The translations under genes were made by a program, and so were the position numbers. Source: Odiellus spinosus (lineage: Eukaryota > Arthropoda > Arachnida > Opiliones > Phalangiidae). Taken from it: a DNA stretch of 64,000 nucleotides. The stretch lies in assembly GCA_963920705.1 (NCBI GenBank), contig OY987226.1:30601424-30665423 (forward strand), given 5' to 3'. Of the stretch, positions 11,601-23,151 are shown piece by piece (position 1 is the stretch's first letter; every line of letters begins with the position of its first letter). The notes under the pieces are model-generated. The model saw only the letters and a list, made by a program, of their open reading frames with translations. It ran no database searches and was not told the origin of the DNA.

Positions 11601-12185
11601 TTAGGTGCAGCTTAAAATGCATATATCCGTTCGTTTTTAGCTATCTCTGAAATTGGCTATAGCTATATAGGCCGTCGCGAGGTTAGTGGAAAAATCTGAA
11701 GAAAGAGGCGAGGGAATACGTGACTTACAGAGAAAAATCTATGTGGGGCGCCATATTGGTAAACGCGAGCAGTCGCATGTTTTCGAGCTCCATAAATTGT
11801 AACGCGATCCGTCGGTTTAATCGGGTATTTCGCCAATTTAATTTTACCGTAATTTGAACGTGATTTCGTACGGCCGTATTTGTCTCAGTCCGGTTTACGC
11901 CTCTGTATCGTGATACCTAGAGAGGCTTCCATACCACTTGAACAACTAAACAGACAATTTCGGGTTCACCTTCGCCCGCCCGCCGGCCCGGTGAAATTTA
12001 CGGGCCCCGTGCAAAACCACCGCAAGCCCGCAAGGACGTTCGTCTATCGACGCCGTACTCGGTTCGTATCAGAGGGAAAAAATATAAATAAGACCACAAA
12101 ATCCTCCATTTTGAGCGATTCGCACTCGTGCAGGTGTTAGCCACCCCCACCCCCTCCACCGCGACCGATTTTAACAATTCTAGCA

Positions 12186-13904
12186 ATGAGCTCTGACAAC
12201 CCCGGGAAATTCCGAGAAAAATTGAAGGACAACTTGGGCAAACTTCTCGTTAAAGAAAATTTAAAAAAGGGAGGGGGCGAATCTTTCGTTCTTTCACCCA
12301 GAAGCAGTAATATGGACCTCTCTAGGGCCAGAGAGCGTAGGGAAACTAGAGTTAAAAATCAAAAGGGGAAGCATGACGGGGAGGGGCCTAATACCCCTGC
12401 TCGAGCTGGGAAAGTATTACTGTTTGTATTAGATGATGCCGAAATCACTGGGGCGATATCTACCTCTCTCCCTTCCCCTTCCTCTTCTGCCCCGCCGATC
12501 ACGCTTGAAGCCATCCGCGCGCTTCTTCAAACGGAATTACTGGCTTCTACGGAAAGGAAACAGAAAGATGATGCTGCTATCCTGGCCAAAATCGACGACC
12601 TCAGCAGACAACAAACCTCTCTCCAGGACCACATCTCCAAAAGCTTCCGCTCTTTTAAAGCCGACGTTATACGAGAAGTAGACGACAAGATATCCGTCAC
12701 CACCGGCATCGTGGCGACTTTAGAAGCCGAGCAAGCCGCCCAAAAGGCCGAACATACTGATATCTTGGCCCGGCTCGCCGCGCTTGACCACTCCGTGGCC
12801 ACGCTCAAGACCACCACTGCCGAATTTTCCACGCAGGTGCAAACCCTTCAGGATAAATCCGGGTCACAGACTACCGCACCGCCGAGTCTAGATAAAAACC
12901 TTATAGTTTTTGGCTTAAAATCGGATGCCATGGCAACCCCAGCCGGGGCTCTGACTTGGATCCGCTCGCACCTTCAGCTCGGAACCGGCTCCGTCCTTCA
13001 CATTACGGACACTACCCGTTTCGGAAAAAGCCCTGTGTTGAGCCGCCAACCAGTCCGGCTCGCTTTCGATACTATTACCCAGAGGGATGAAGTTCTAGCT
13101 GCAGCTAGACAACCATGGGCCACGGAACCAGATCCGAACATAGATGGACGGATCAACATAGTCCCGGATCGCACAGAGATTCAACGCCTGCGCCACCAAC
13201 TAAACCAACAATCTCGCCGCACACCACGCGGTAGGGGCCATCAGCCGGGTCGCCACAACTCTCGACACCACTCTCGACACCACTCTCGACACCACTCTCG
13301 ACACCACTCTCGACACCACTCTCGACACCACTCTCGACACCACTCTCGACACCACTCTCGACACCACTCTCGACACCACTCTCGGCCCAACTCTCGGCCC
13401 AACTCGCGGCCCAACTCGCGGCCCAACTCGCGGCCCAACTCTCGGCCCAACTCTCGGCCCAACTCTCGGCCCAACTCTCGAGCCAACTCTCGGCGCAACA
13501 CTCGAGCCAACTCTCGACACAATTCTCGTCCAGATGCCTCGCCCCAAGGTAACAATGGCTCTGAAGCCAGCGCTAAGCGCACCCACGGGCCACCCCATTC
13601 ATTCTTCAAGCCCTCGACGGCTTCAAAAAACGGGCACCGGGGTTCGCAGCGGCGGACCCACCAGCCCACCTCTCAGCCCGACAACCACAACCAACGGAAC
13701 CAGCCGAGCAATCGCCGGCACCAGCCGAACAACCACCGGAACCAGCCGAACAATCACCAGAACCAACCGAACAATCACCGGAACCAACCGAACAATCACC
13801 GGAACCAACCGAACAATCACCGGAACCAACCGAACAATCACCGGAACCAACCGAACAATCACCAGAACCAGCCGAGCAAACACCAGCCCCAGCACAACCA
13901 ATAA
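12186..13904 (+). CDS. LINE ORF1 protein: coiled coil, RRM-like domain, expanded repeat tail
   Basis: 572 codons from ATG (GCAATGAGC). Residues about 115-230 are rich in heptad-like Leu/Ala/Glu, a likely trimerising coiled coil. Residues about 235-340 resemble the RRM plus C-terminal domain of L1-type ORF1: [22 protein letters not shown], then [17 protein letters not shown]. Such proteins coat LINE RNA and act as chaperones. From about residue 350 the chain becomes low complexity: RHHS repeats (12-bp units, 13256-13380), RPNS repeats (13381-13515), then NNHRNQP-type heptads (21-bp units, 13731-13866). The Arg/His/Asn-rich tail could bind nucleic acid. It ends 143 bases before ORF2. No CCHC knuckle is seen. 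Confidence 0.8.
   Translation: MSSDNPGKFREKLKDNLGKLLVKENLKKGGGESFVLSPRSSNMDLSRARERRETRVKNQKGKHDGEGPNTPARAGKVLLFVLDDAEITGAISTSLPSPSSSAPPITLEAIRALLQTELLASTERKQKDDAAILAKIDDLSRQQTSLQDHISKSFRSFKADVIREVDDKISVTTGIVATLEAEQAAQKAEHTDILARLAALDHSVATLKTTTAEFSTQVQTLQDKSGSQTTAPPSLDKNLIVFGLKSDAMATPAGALTWIRSHLQLGTGSVLHITDTTRFGKSPVLSRQPVRLAFDTITQRDEVLAAARQPWATEPDPNIDGRINIVPDRTEIQRLRHQLNQQSRRTPRGRGHQPGRHNSRHHSRHHSRHHSRHHSRHHSRHHSRHHSRHHSRHHSRHHSRPNSRPNSRPNSRPNSRPNSRPNSRPNSRPNSRANSRRNTRANSRHNSRPDASPQGNNGSEASAKRTHGPPHSFFKPSTASKNGHRGSQRRTHQPTSQPDNHNQRNQPSNRRHQPNNHRNQPNNHQNQPNNHRNQPNNHRNQPNNHRNQPNNHRNQPNNHQNQPSKHQPQHNQ
13256..13515. repeat. Coding 12-bp minisatellite in LINE ORF1
   Basis: About ten perfect units of CTCGACACCACT pass into about ten units of CTCGGCCCAACT or single-base variants. 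The 12-bp period keeps the reading frame, giving RHHS and RPNS tetrapeptides. The opposite strand is also open over this stretch, but only because of the repeat. Confidence 0.95.
13731..13866. repeat. Coding 21-bp minisatellite in LINE ORF1
   Basis: About six units of CACCGGAACCAACCGAACAAT with variants. The 21-bp period gives a heptapeptide repeat (NNHRNQP), so copy-number change does not break the frame. Confidence 0.93.
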
Positions 13905-14047
13905 CGCCCGGGCCACCCTACCAAACCTCTATATCGCGCCCGACCCCTATCCCTACTCCTACGATACCGCTAACGGCGGCCGGCCAGACTACTTACCCAA
14001 GGGTCTCTCACAAGAAAGTAAAACGTGGCAAACGTAGAAATAAAAGA

Positions 14048-17000
14048 TTGCTCATGCAACACAGACTGGGCTTCATCAATATGCAGGGCGGTCGGTGCGA
14101 TGCGAAATGGGAGGAGTTAGCCGGCGTCATGGCAAAGGACGGGATTCACGTCTTTGCCGTGGCTGAAACTCACCTCAGAGAGGGCGAAACCCCGCCAATT
14201 CCTGGAGGCCTCCAGTGGACAAGTTTAAATTGCGCTCGTGGTCAGAAAGGGGGTGGCGGTCTAGGGGTCTTATCCACTGAAGCTATCAATATCACTAAAC
14301 GGTGCAAAGAGCATTTTTGGTTCACAACGGAGGCCGACCCGTCGACCCACATTGCAGCCGTATACTGTGCTTCTGGCCGCTCCCAAGAGGTCCACGACTG
14401 GAACGAGGCTATTTACGCATGCTTAACCACAGATATCGAGGCTATCGGACGTGAACACAGGGTATGCCTCGTAGGTGACTTCAATGGGCATATTGCCGAG
14501 CTCCCGCGGGAGGACCAGACCGGGGAACACCTCGACGAAAATGGTAATGGTCGCCTGCTAAAAGCATTCGCTACGGACAATGACCTCTGCATCGGCAACC
14601 TGTCCCCTAAATGTTCTGGGCGGTTTACATGGCAAGGCGCTACGTCACGTACGACGATAGATTATGTGCTATGCTCTGACGCTTTCGCGGTGGTCCTTGA
14701 CTCCATCACTATAGACGACCAAAGGCATAGTACAATAGGCAGCGATCACAACTCGATCGTTCTCAGGTGGCGAGGGCACCGCCCTCGGGCCCTGCTCTCC
14801 GCCCCCGCTGCCGCCAAGTCTACATGGAACTTACACGACAAAGAGGCTCTCCTAAACCTCTCCGCCTACATGGAATCCTGCGCCACAATAGGACTCAAAA
14901 CATATGATGCGTTTACTTCCGCGTTATACACCGGGATGTCGCTTCATCTCAAACGTAAGGTGGTGTCGGGGCAGACCCACAAGGGATACCAACCAAAAAG
15001 ATGGTGGGATGCGGACGTCGCGGCCGCTATGGCGGAAAGGAAACGTCTCAATCGCCTACACCGGCTTAGTGTTCGGCAAGGAGACCCCCCTACGGTTATC
15101 AAAGACCATTGGGCCACATACCAACGGGCAAAACCTACCGTTAAGTCAACAATCCAGAACAAAATACGTAAGACACACCGAGCAACCGAAAAAGAAATCT
15201 TGGAAGCTGGGAAGGAGAAAGGCCGGAAATTCTGGAGGTACCTCAAAAAGTTACGACGCCAAGGAACTATGCTTGAAAAGAGACTTAAGGGCGTCCGCTC
15301 GAAAACCGGAACTCTTTTTACTACTCAAACTGACATCGTACACCGCATAGTTGAATTCGTTCATGACCTAGAAACAGACCTGCTAAGTACGCCGCGAGTT
15401 ACCCTTCCGTCAGAGGCCGCACCGAATACTCTCGCCACAACCCAAACAGTAATGTCAGACCCCTTACTTGAGTCCCAGGAGGACGATATGAACGACGCTT
15501 TCACCTGCGTGGAGCTTCAGGTGGTCCTAAAACACCTTAAAACCGGAAAGGCGGCTGGGGTAGATTCAATACACGCCGAAACTCTTAAGAGTCTGGGCCC
15601 TCAAGCCAGACTCGCGCTACTCAACATACTGAACGACCAGCGGTTCGACCGCGCGATCCCGGATGCGTGGAAAAGTGCTAGAGTCACCCTTTTATATAAG
15701 GGTAAGGCAAAGGACGACACTGACCTTTCTTCCTACCGCCCAATTGCCGTGTCATCAGTCATATATAAGGTGTATGCCCTGCTCATGAAGAATCGCTTAA
15801 GCCCTTTCTTGGAAAGAAATAACCTTCTCCACGACGCTCAAATGGGGTTTCGCCCAAATCGTCGTCTCGCAGACAGCATTTTCATCATCACAAAACTTAT
15901 CGACCTCTCCCAGCGTCAGGGCACGCCCCTAGAAGTGGTTTTTCTAGACATCCAGAAGGCGTACGATAGCGTAGACCGAGACCGCCTCTGGGACACACTC
16001 TTGGAAAAAGGGGTACCTGCCGCTTTCGTGGCGGACTTTCGGTGCCTATACGCTACTTGCACCTACCAATACTCGCTCGATGGGTTTACCACCCCTCTCG
16101 TGCCCAGCCTCGTAGGCCTCAAACAGGGGTGCCCCCTCTCAACGGTCCTCTTCATCGCGTACATTGATAAGCTGGCTGTAAATCTGTGTAATTTACAGTT
16201 GGGTGCCACCCTTCCAGCCGTAGGGAACGGGGAAGCTACGATGGTCTCATGTCTTTGCTATGCCGATGACATTGTCCTCCTTGCCAACTCCCGCCCAGCC
16301 ATGCAGATCCTACTAAACGTGTGTACGAAGTTTACCAGATCGACTGGACTCCGCTTCAGTCCAGAAAAATCCAACTCGCTCTCCTTCCACAGAAAGGGAT
16401 TCGCCCCGCCATTTAGGCTCCAGGATTTCTACGTGCCGGAAGTGGAGGAGTACGTCTACTTGGGGGTCAAACTAACAAATGTTGGACATTACCTCAGCCG
16501 CGCGGCTACGGACCTCACTAAAAAATCAAATTCCCTTAGATGGGCCATAAGGAACCTAGCCGAAGGTTCCTACAATAAATACTCCGTAGCTCGCACTCTT
16601 TGGAAAGCAGTGGCGGTCCCCGCGCTTACACATGGGAATGAAGTCCTGTGCTTCCCCATGACGGTGTCAACTACCTTAGAACGTGTCCAAACGCTGGTCG
16701 GAAAAACGGCGCTGAACGCGGCCCCCATGGCGGCCAATGCTGCGGTCCAAGGGGAGATGGGCTGGAGCACTATGGAGGCGCGAGAGGCTAAATCAAAGCT
16801 CAAATACCTGGGCAGGCTAAAATTCCTCCCAGACGACACGGTCACGAGACAGGTGTATACGTCGATCCGCGGCAACGGGCTGTCCACTGATTGGACTACA
16901 CGCGTCTCTGCCCTCGACCGGAAAAATGGCAAGGGAACAGAAAGAGGCCTTTCGACATCATACAACCAGTGGGCGCACACAGTCGAAGGGGAAGTGCGTG

Positions 17001-17439
17001 AACACGCGGAACGCATCTGGCGGTCGGCGGTATGCAATAAAGAGAGCCTTAACACATACCGCGCTAAACAAACCCCGTCCCCAGAGTTCTTTTATAATGG
17101 CTCCTTTAGCTCGGGCCTCCTTTTCCAAGCGCGTACGGGCTCCCTCCTGACCGCGGTCCAAGGTTTGGGGACTTCTCCTCGACGTGCCGGTTATGCGATA
17201 ACGCGGCCGAAGACCTGTACCATGTGCTTTTCGAGTGCCCGGCGACTGGTCGGGATACCGCCATACAAGCATGGCGAGAAAAAAACTGCGATACGCCCTT
17301 GCCCGAGGTACTAGGTCTATCAACGACCGACTGGTCTAAAGACTTAGTCCAGCAAATCCTACGCAGTTGGCAAGCCCTGAAAACCGCCTGGCGACGTCAC
17401 CACCACGACATCAACGACAACGACGACGTAACTAACTAA
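14048..17439 (+). CDS. LINE ORF2: APE-type endonuclease + reverse transcriptase (one frameshift)
   Basis: The main frame is 1088 codons (14048-17314). An apurinic-like endonuclease fills residues about 1-240: VGDFNGH, TIDYVLCSD and SDHNSIVLRW are its catalytic blocks. The reverse transcriptase follows from about residue 480: GKAAGVDSI, SYRPIAVSSVIYK, QMGFRPNR, FLDIQKAYDSVDR, GLKQGCPLS and the catalytic CYADDIVLLA. At about 17161 one base appears lost. The next frame then encodes STCRLCDNAAEDLYHVLFEC, a Cys-Cys-His-Cys finger common at LINE C termini, and runs to 17439. With the frame restored it would be close to full length, so this is a young copy. Clade is uncertain: EN+RT with a C-terminal CCHC-like finger and an RRM-type ORF1 points to the I/Jockey/Ingi range. 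Confidence 0.85.
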
Positions 17440-17481
17440 ACGAACTGGTTATAACTACATTACCTTCTAGTTCGGTCTGTC

Positions 17482-17519
17482 CATAGACTAAGAACGGGTT
17501 TCACCCTGGACACGCGACG
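17482..17519 (+). repeat. Left terminal inverted repeat of P element A
   Basis: 38 bp, identical to the reverse complement of 23114-23151. It starts CATAGACTAAGAACGGG and ends CGCGACG. The transposase should cut here. Confidence 0.93.
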
Positions 17520-17858
17520 GGCAGCTATCTCCGCCTTCCACTGTAGTTTGCCAGATTTTTAAAAAAGTTATGGAACTTGGTGGGGCAGTTCGCTGGCGCC
17601 TCTGGCGGTCATCAGGCCAATTATTGTAGCTGCGCAGGCGCGTTAGCAGTTTCCGGCCTATTTCCGGAATCCGGAGTTTTTTTTTAAGGTTTTTTTTCTG
17701 TTACGGAAATTATTATACGAGCGGGCTCTTTGCTGAGTTTTTATGTTGTTTGCTACATAAATACCTTATGAAGTGATGTAGAGATATCTACCTAATTACA
17801 GCATGATTACAGGTATGTTAGTTAATGACGATATGTAACATTAGCGTTCAGAAAATTA

Positions 17859-20676
17859 TTGTTAATGTTAATATTATTTTATATTCTTAAGCCTTTGTTG
17901 TTTACCTATGGAAAAATGCCAAAAAACAAGAACTGTATTTATCTAGGCTGTCGAAGCGACAGTCGTTATGCAGAGAAAGAATACATGCAAAACGTGTTCT
18001 TTGTACCATTTCCCAAACCAAAAAGAAATTATTTAAAATGTGTTCGGTGGCTTCATTGGCTGGATCGTCCTGACTTTAACACTGAACGAGTTAATTCTAG
18101 TACTTTTGTTTGCTCAAAACATTTTGAAGGATTTGTGGGGCCCTCAGAAAAGTTTCCAGATCCAATATACGGAGTTACGGAAGAATTTAGTTTGAGAAGA
18201 AACCAATCTGTTCGAGTCAACAAATCTAGCATGATATCACCGCCTTCAGAATTGGAAATCGGTTTAACTGTAGAAATAGGTAACTCTAGTGAAAATGAAG
18301 ATTGCAATGATAACATTGAAACGTCACTTTTACCCTCGTACAAATTGGACCACAACTATTGTTTTAACGAAAACAATAGTAATAGTTGCCTCAAGATTGA
18401 TAAAATAAACAAACTACTAAACTTTAAACTGCCATTAACATGGTGCCTAACGTTTATTCCAGATGGAATGTGTCTTTTTAAATTAAATTTAAAAACAAAT
18501 CAGATAATTCTGAAGTTGACCATTGATAACGTACTTTCCTTGAAATTAGAGGTACTCAATATTGTAACTACCAGCCATACGCTTATGGAAGATTTCCCAA
18601 CTCTTATTTCATCAAAAAGAATCCTTTTAAAATGCTTAGAATACTTGGATAAATTATATGTCTGTTCAGGTAATGAAACCCTAGAACACATAAAACATTT
18701 TGAACGAATGAATTCGAAGGCAATATCAATGTGTCCTTTTACATTAACATTGCGGCATGCCAAATGTGAGCTTCTATCCAAAACACCAGTATGCCCAAAA
18801 TGTGTCCCGTTAAAACACGAGTTTCATTTGCTCTTGAAAAGAAAACGAGCAATCGACGAAGCTAATCCAATTAAAAAACCAAGGTTGATAAATATGAATA
18901 AAGGTGAACTTATATCCAGCTTAAAGGAATCAATTTCTGTAAAGGAAAAGCTGTTAAAAGAAAATGAAAAACTAAAACAAACAATACAATCAATTCAATT
19001 GAAAATTGAAAACAAGGGAAAGGAGATTGATATACAAAACCATTCTACGATGATAAAAATTCTCGAAAAGCATGTTGAACAACTACCGGAAAAAAAGCGA
19101 TTTGCTGATTTATTTTTGGAAACCCAATTAAAAATTTTAAAAGAAAAAAATCCGACACAACGACGCTGGCATCCGTTAGTAGTCCAATGGTGTCTATTTA
19201 TGTACAGAAAATCACCATCTCTTTACAAAATTCTACGAGAAACAGAAACGTTGAAGCTACCAGGAACAAACACGTTATTTCGTCACAATATTGAGTTTCA
19301 AAGTAAACCAGGCTTCCAGGATAAAATATTTAAACAAATGGTCGATGAAATAAATCCAAGTTCTCTTCCACCACATCAACAATATTTTTGTCTCTTGTTA
19401 GACGAAATAAAAATAAAAGAAGATCTTGTCTACAAAAAAGGTTCCGGTGATTTAATTGGATATACTAAGCTAAACGACACCTACGAACAAATTGACGCAA
19501 TGAAAGACCAAACCACACAAGAAAAACCACTGGCAACGCATGCTTTAATGTTAATGCTTCGTGGAGCAACCTCTAATTTTAAATACCCAGTAGCATATTT
19601 TGCAACTAACTCCCTCACAGCTGAAACACTTTCAAGCATTGTTTGGGAAGCGGTAAAAAATCTTGAGTTATGTGGTTTGAAAATATTGTGTATCATCGGA
19701 GATGGAGCTTCAACAAATAGAAGATTTTTTACGAAGAACAGCACAGCAGAGATCAATTACAAATGTGAAAATCCTTATTCTCTTGAAGAAAGAAATATTT
19801 TTTTCATTTTTGATGTACCACATTTACTAAAAACTGCAAGGAATTGCGTAAACAGCAGTACGGATAACTGTGCAGTTCGAAAGTTACGTATAAATGGGCA
19901 AGACATCCTATGGTCAACCTTTGAGGAAGTGTTTAATTTGGAACAAGCCACTAAAGGAAATTTAAGACAACTTCATAAGCTAATGATAGAGCACATTAAG
20001 TTAACTCCATTCAGCAAAATGCGTGTTAAATATGCTAGTCAAGTTCTTTCCCAATCAATGGCAAATTTTCTAAAAAACCATATGGATTTTGGAGATAAAG
20101 TGTCAGAAACCATAAAATTCGTCGAACTATTTAATAAATGGTTTGATATACTAAACACTAGAAATTGCACGGAAGGATTTTACTCCAGGAATCCGAATCT
20201 CTATCCATTCAAAAGTGTTAATGACAACCGTCTTAAGTGGCTGGAAAATGAGTTTATACCATATTTACAGAATTGGGAAGAACAAATTAGAACCCTACCA
20301 GGAGAATTTACTACAACCGAACGGAATCGTATGTTTCTAAGCCGGGAAACATACACAGGCCTAATTCAAACAAGTAATTTAACAAACAGTTATATTTAAA
20401 TTGTCAAATTCTAAGTCTTAAATTTATATTTTTACAGCCAAAGCAATGCTCGAGATTGTGCCATTTTTAATTAATAAGGGGGCAAAATATGTTTTAACAC
20501 GTCATTTTAATCAAGATCCCTTGGAACACGAGTTTAGCCTTCACCGACAAGCTTGTGGCTCAGCGACAAATCCCACGTTAGACCAGTTTTCTACCAGCGT
20601 TGGAAACTTAAACCAACTAAAAAGCGCAAATTTGAAAATTTCTGTATATGGAGGAAATACTGAACAAATATATTAA
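17859..20676 (+). CDS. THAP-type P-element transposase (P element A)
   Basis: Exon 1 is 17859-20373; a 64-nt GT-AG intron (20374-20437) joins in frame to exon 2 (20438-20676). The best start is ATG 17916 (AAAATGCC), giving MPKNKNCIYLGC. A THAP finger fills the first 75 residues (Cys-x4-Cys, VPFPKP, RWLHWLDR, FVCSKHF). A coiled coil follows at about residues 340-400. An RNase H-like core holds LLLDEIKIKEDLVY (first Asp), IIGDGASTNRRFF (second Asp) and the DVPHLLKTARN block. The intron is confirmed by alignment to element B: LSRET.GLI continues to FLINKGAKYVLTRHFNQD and CGSATNPT. It binds its own ends and cuts and joins them, a reaction that uses GTP as cofactor in Drosophila P. No frameshift or stop was found, so it may be active. 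Confidence 0.9.
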
Positions 20677-20880
20677 ATTAAATTGATTAAACTATTAGTT
20701 TATGTAAATCATTTCAGGCACAAAATTTTAGGAACCTCTTTATTTTAAAAATATCACAATTAAAATAATAGGACTTCTTACTAGGCATGTCGGGAGTACT
20801 TGATTTAGGTAGAATACTTGATCGAGCTTGGAGTTCATTAAACAACTTAAAATATCACAATTTAAAATTAGGACTTCTTA

Positions 20881-20911
20881 CATAGACTAAGAACGGGTTT
20901 CTTAGTCTATG
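20881..20911. mobile_element. 31-bp end-to-end P remnant 1
   Basis: Consists of the left terminus CATAGACTAAGAACGGG plus about three bases, joined to the right terminus CTTAGTCTATG, with nothing between. It is flanked by the 7-bp repeat CTTCTTA (20874-20880 and 20912-20918). It is too short to hold transposase binding sites and must be a deletion product. Confidence 0.85.
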
Positions 20912-20919
20912 CTTCTTAC

Positions 20920-20950
20920 CATAGACTAAGAACGGGGTTCTTAGTCTATG
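20920..20950. mobile_element. 31-bp end-to-end P remnant 2
   Basis: Same design as remnant 1, with a slightly different junction (GGGGTTC rather than GGGTTTC). It is flanked by the 7-bp repeat TTCTTAC (20913-20919 and 20951-20957), which overlaps the target copy left by remnant 1. This shows a second insertion into the first one's duplicated target. Confidence 0.83.
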
Positions 20951-21174
20951 TTCTTACTAGGAATACTTGATCGAGCTTCGAGTTGAGTATTCAAGTCGAG
21001 GCTCGATAACTAAAATTTATTTTTTACCTTGCCAGTTGCCACAAATTTTAATAAAATATCTCGCTTTATTTACCCTGTTAACTCGATACTCAAAATGTAA
21101 AATTTTTGATCCTCGAAGCTCGACTCGAAACCCGAAATCAAGGCTCGCACATACCTACAAAATATTGCATTTTA

Positions 21175-22918
21175 CTAAAAGTTATAGCTATCTGCTAGGG
21201 CTTTTCTAATTCTTTCTTTGGAATTAATCACAGATTTTGCTTTGGATTTGTTTAATTTCCTTCTTGCTTCAGATTTAAAGGCATTGTGGAGTTTCTTTCT
21301 TTCGCCATTCCCGATTGTATTGCAAACAGTATTCACAACTAGTTTTAATAATTTGGTTTCTGTTGTTAGAGACATTCCACAGGGTTTGCAAAAAGAATTC
21401 CATTTCTTTAAAATGTAAGCACTTTTAAAAACATTTTCTACAGCTTTCAATTTTTTGTTTTCAATGCACTTGCCATCGTAAAAACGTGCAATTATGTCGA
21501 GCATGAAATTAAAAAAATAAAATGCTTCATGAGAGCAGTATATTAATCCTCCACGGTCTTGGATTGTAGTCCAGCCATCAGGTAGATTACATTTTGATCC
21601 CTCGCGGAATTTTAGAACCGTTTCAAGAGATTGCCCTTCATTATGCGTAAGAAGTTTTCTTAAGACTGATCCAATAACGTAATGCCACGTCTCTGATGAT
21701 TCATTGTGATAGCGAGGTTTTTCTGGTTCATCTTGTTTAGCTGTCATCTTTGGTTTGAATGAGATAAATTTCTTGAAAACTTCATCAATTAAAATTCGGA
21801 CAGCGACTTGTTTTGCTTTCTGAGTCAAGGAATCATTTACCTGCTAATTTAATATATGTTAGAAGATATCTATTACGCGCAAATACAAAATAAACTTACA
21901 CCAAGAATTGAAATGAAATACTTTATTTCATTTGTAGTTTGATTAAAAATTGAGACTTTATCCCAGTAACGTTCATGGGATATCCCAGTAAAGTTTTCAC
22001 TTAAAACCTTTTCCCAATACATAATATCCGCAGTTGAAAGTGTTTTCAGCCAACATGTCATATTTTTGTTTTCAGCTGTGTGGAATGGTCGTTCTATCGA
22101 TGCCAATGTTTTTATACATTCAGCAAAGAACTCCTCGGAACATTCCAGAAATTCATTTCCTAAAGAAGTTTATTTTTTTTTCAGTTACAGAAACTACATT
22201 TGCCTAACATTTCCCGCGATATACTTTTCGGGAAAATTAACAATACTAAAATATTCTATACAATTTAAACAATTAAGCTGGGTTTTCCAAGGAGCAGGTA
22301 GCTCAATAATCGAGTGGCGCCGAGAAAAAACTTTCCCGCTAAACGAGTCGCTACCCCCTTCGATGAGATATTCTCATTTCGTTTAATTTTTATCGCACCC
22401 GCTGGATTTTTACCCGAAACCTGCTCCTTTGAAAACCCCGCTTTACACCTACGACTCATTGTGTTGTTCACTAATTTCTTCTTCCTGGGTGTTTTCTCTC
22501 TAATTGAAATAATTTAAAATAAATTTAATTGCTTGGTTAATAGTTAGTTTAAAGAGAGGTTTTACTTTTGATTTTCTTTTTCCATTATCTCCCTTTGTAT
22601 ACATTTCTTACATACAATCGAAGTTTCTGTTGGTTCTAGGCCTTTAATTTCGCCAAATAATTCATCGTCTATCATAAAATAAAATACCATTTCTGTTAAA
22701 TAATAAATTGAATAAGTAAAGATGTAAGATTAAGATACCTGAAAGCATTGCATCAAAATTTTCTTTCTGAATCAGCCTTACAGAATCGAGCCCAATTGGG
22801 GCAGCATCTGATTTACCGTCACAGCCTAAAATCCATATATTATTATTAAAACAGAATAGTAAAAATGGGAATAAATAATAAACCTACCATTAATAATTTC
22901 AGTGGTATCGTTGTTCAT
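21175..22918 (-). CDS. Conserved second gene of P element A (function unknown)
   Basis: Multi-exon gene on the minus strand, tail to tail with the transposase. Likely exons are 22918-22888 (MNNDTTEIIN), 22825-22739 (GCDGKSDAAPIGLDS), one near 22700-22580 containing DDELFGEIKG and a CKKC pair, then 22169 to about 21904 (FLECSEEFFAECIKTLASIE to FISILG), and 21852-21175 (VNDSLTQKAKQ to ADSYNF). The last join is phase 0 at GT-AG sites; the join into the 22169 exon is unresolved. The C-terminal exon holds a hallmark WTTIQDRGGLIY, then EAFYFF and a Lys/Arg-rich end. The gene of element B aligns along both the EEFF and RGGL regions. RGGL-type motifs occur near the ends of some P and hAT transposases, so it may descend from a transposase C terminus. 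No catalytic motif seen. Confidence 0.68.
22277..22443. mobile_element. MITE inside P element A
   Basis: The ends GGGTTTTCCAAGGAGCAGGT and the reverse complement of ACCTGCTCCTTTGAAAACCC form an inverted repeat of about 20 bp with one mismatch. A GCT triplet flanks each side. It falls in an intron-sized gap of the second gene. Confidence 0.55.
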
Positions 22919-23113
22919 AATTCATTACTTCATTTACAATTATAGCCAAGGCCTAAATTAGGGAGCTAAACATGCAGCGCGAACGGAAATTGACAAGATT
23001 ATGGGATATAGACATCCGGGTAGAGATGGTCACGTGGTAAGGAAGAGCGCACCACCGAAACGTACTAGTAGCGCCTCTATCGGCAATAACAGTTACTAAT
23101 GACGTAAGGAGCA

Positions 23114-23151
23114 CGTCGCGTGTCCAGGGTGAAACCCGTTCTTAGTCTATG
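23114..23151 (-). repeat. Right terminal inverted repeat of P element A
   Basis: Exact inverted partner of 17482-17519, ending TTCTTAGTCTATG. It is followed by the target-site copy GTCTGTC. Confidence 0.93.

Larger units (their letters stand above)
20750..21010. repeat. Short local duplication with two 31-bp P remnants
   Basis: A block with ATATCACAATT, then AGGACTTCTTACTAGG, then TACTTGATCGAGCTTGGAG occurs twice, at about 20750 and about 20850. The first copy keeps an empty site, GGACTTCTTACTAGG. In the second copy that site is split by two palindromes of 31 bp. The region lies between the two genes of P element A. Confidence 0.8.
17482..23151 (+). mobile_element. P-superfamily transposon A (two-gene, apparently intact)
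   Basis: 5670 bp with 38-bp terminal inverted repeats (17482-17519 and 23114-23151) beginning CATAGACTAAGAACGGG. It is flanked by a 7-bp direct repeat GTCTGTC (17475-17481 and 23152-23158). It starts CA and ends TG like Drosophila P. It lies within the 3' UTR of the LINE. It carries a THAP-type P transposase on the + strand and a second, convergent multi-exon gene on the - strand, plus a small MITE at 22277-22443 and two 31-bp P remnants at 20881-20950. Both TIRs match across all 38 bp, which suggests a recent insertion. Confidence 0.92.

Noticed and set aside
13200..13916. Long open frames on the opposite strand and other frames of LINE ORF1
   Set aside because: They are produced by the 12-bp and 21-bp repeats (both multiples of three) and contain only repeated tetrapeptides and heptapeptides.
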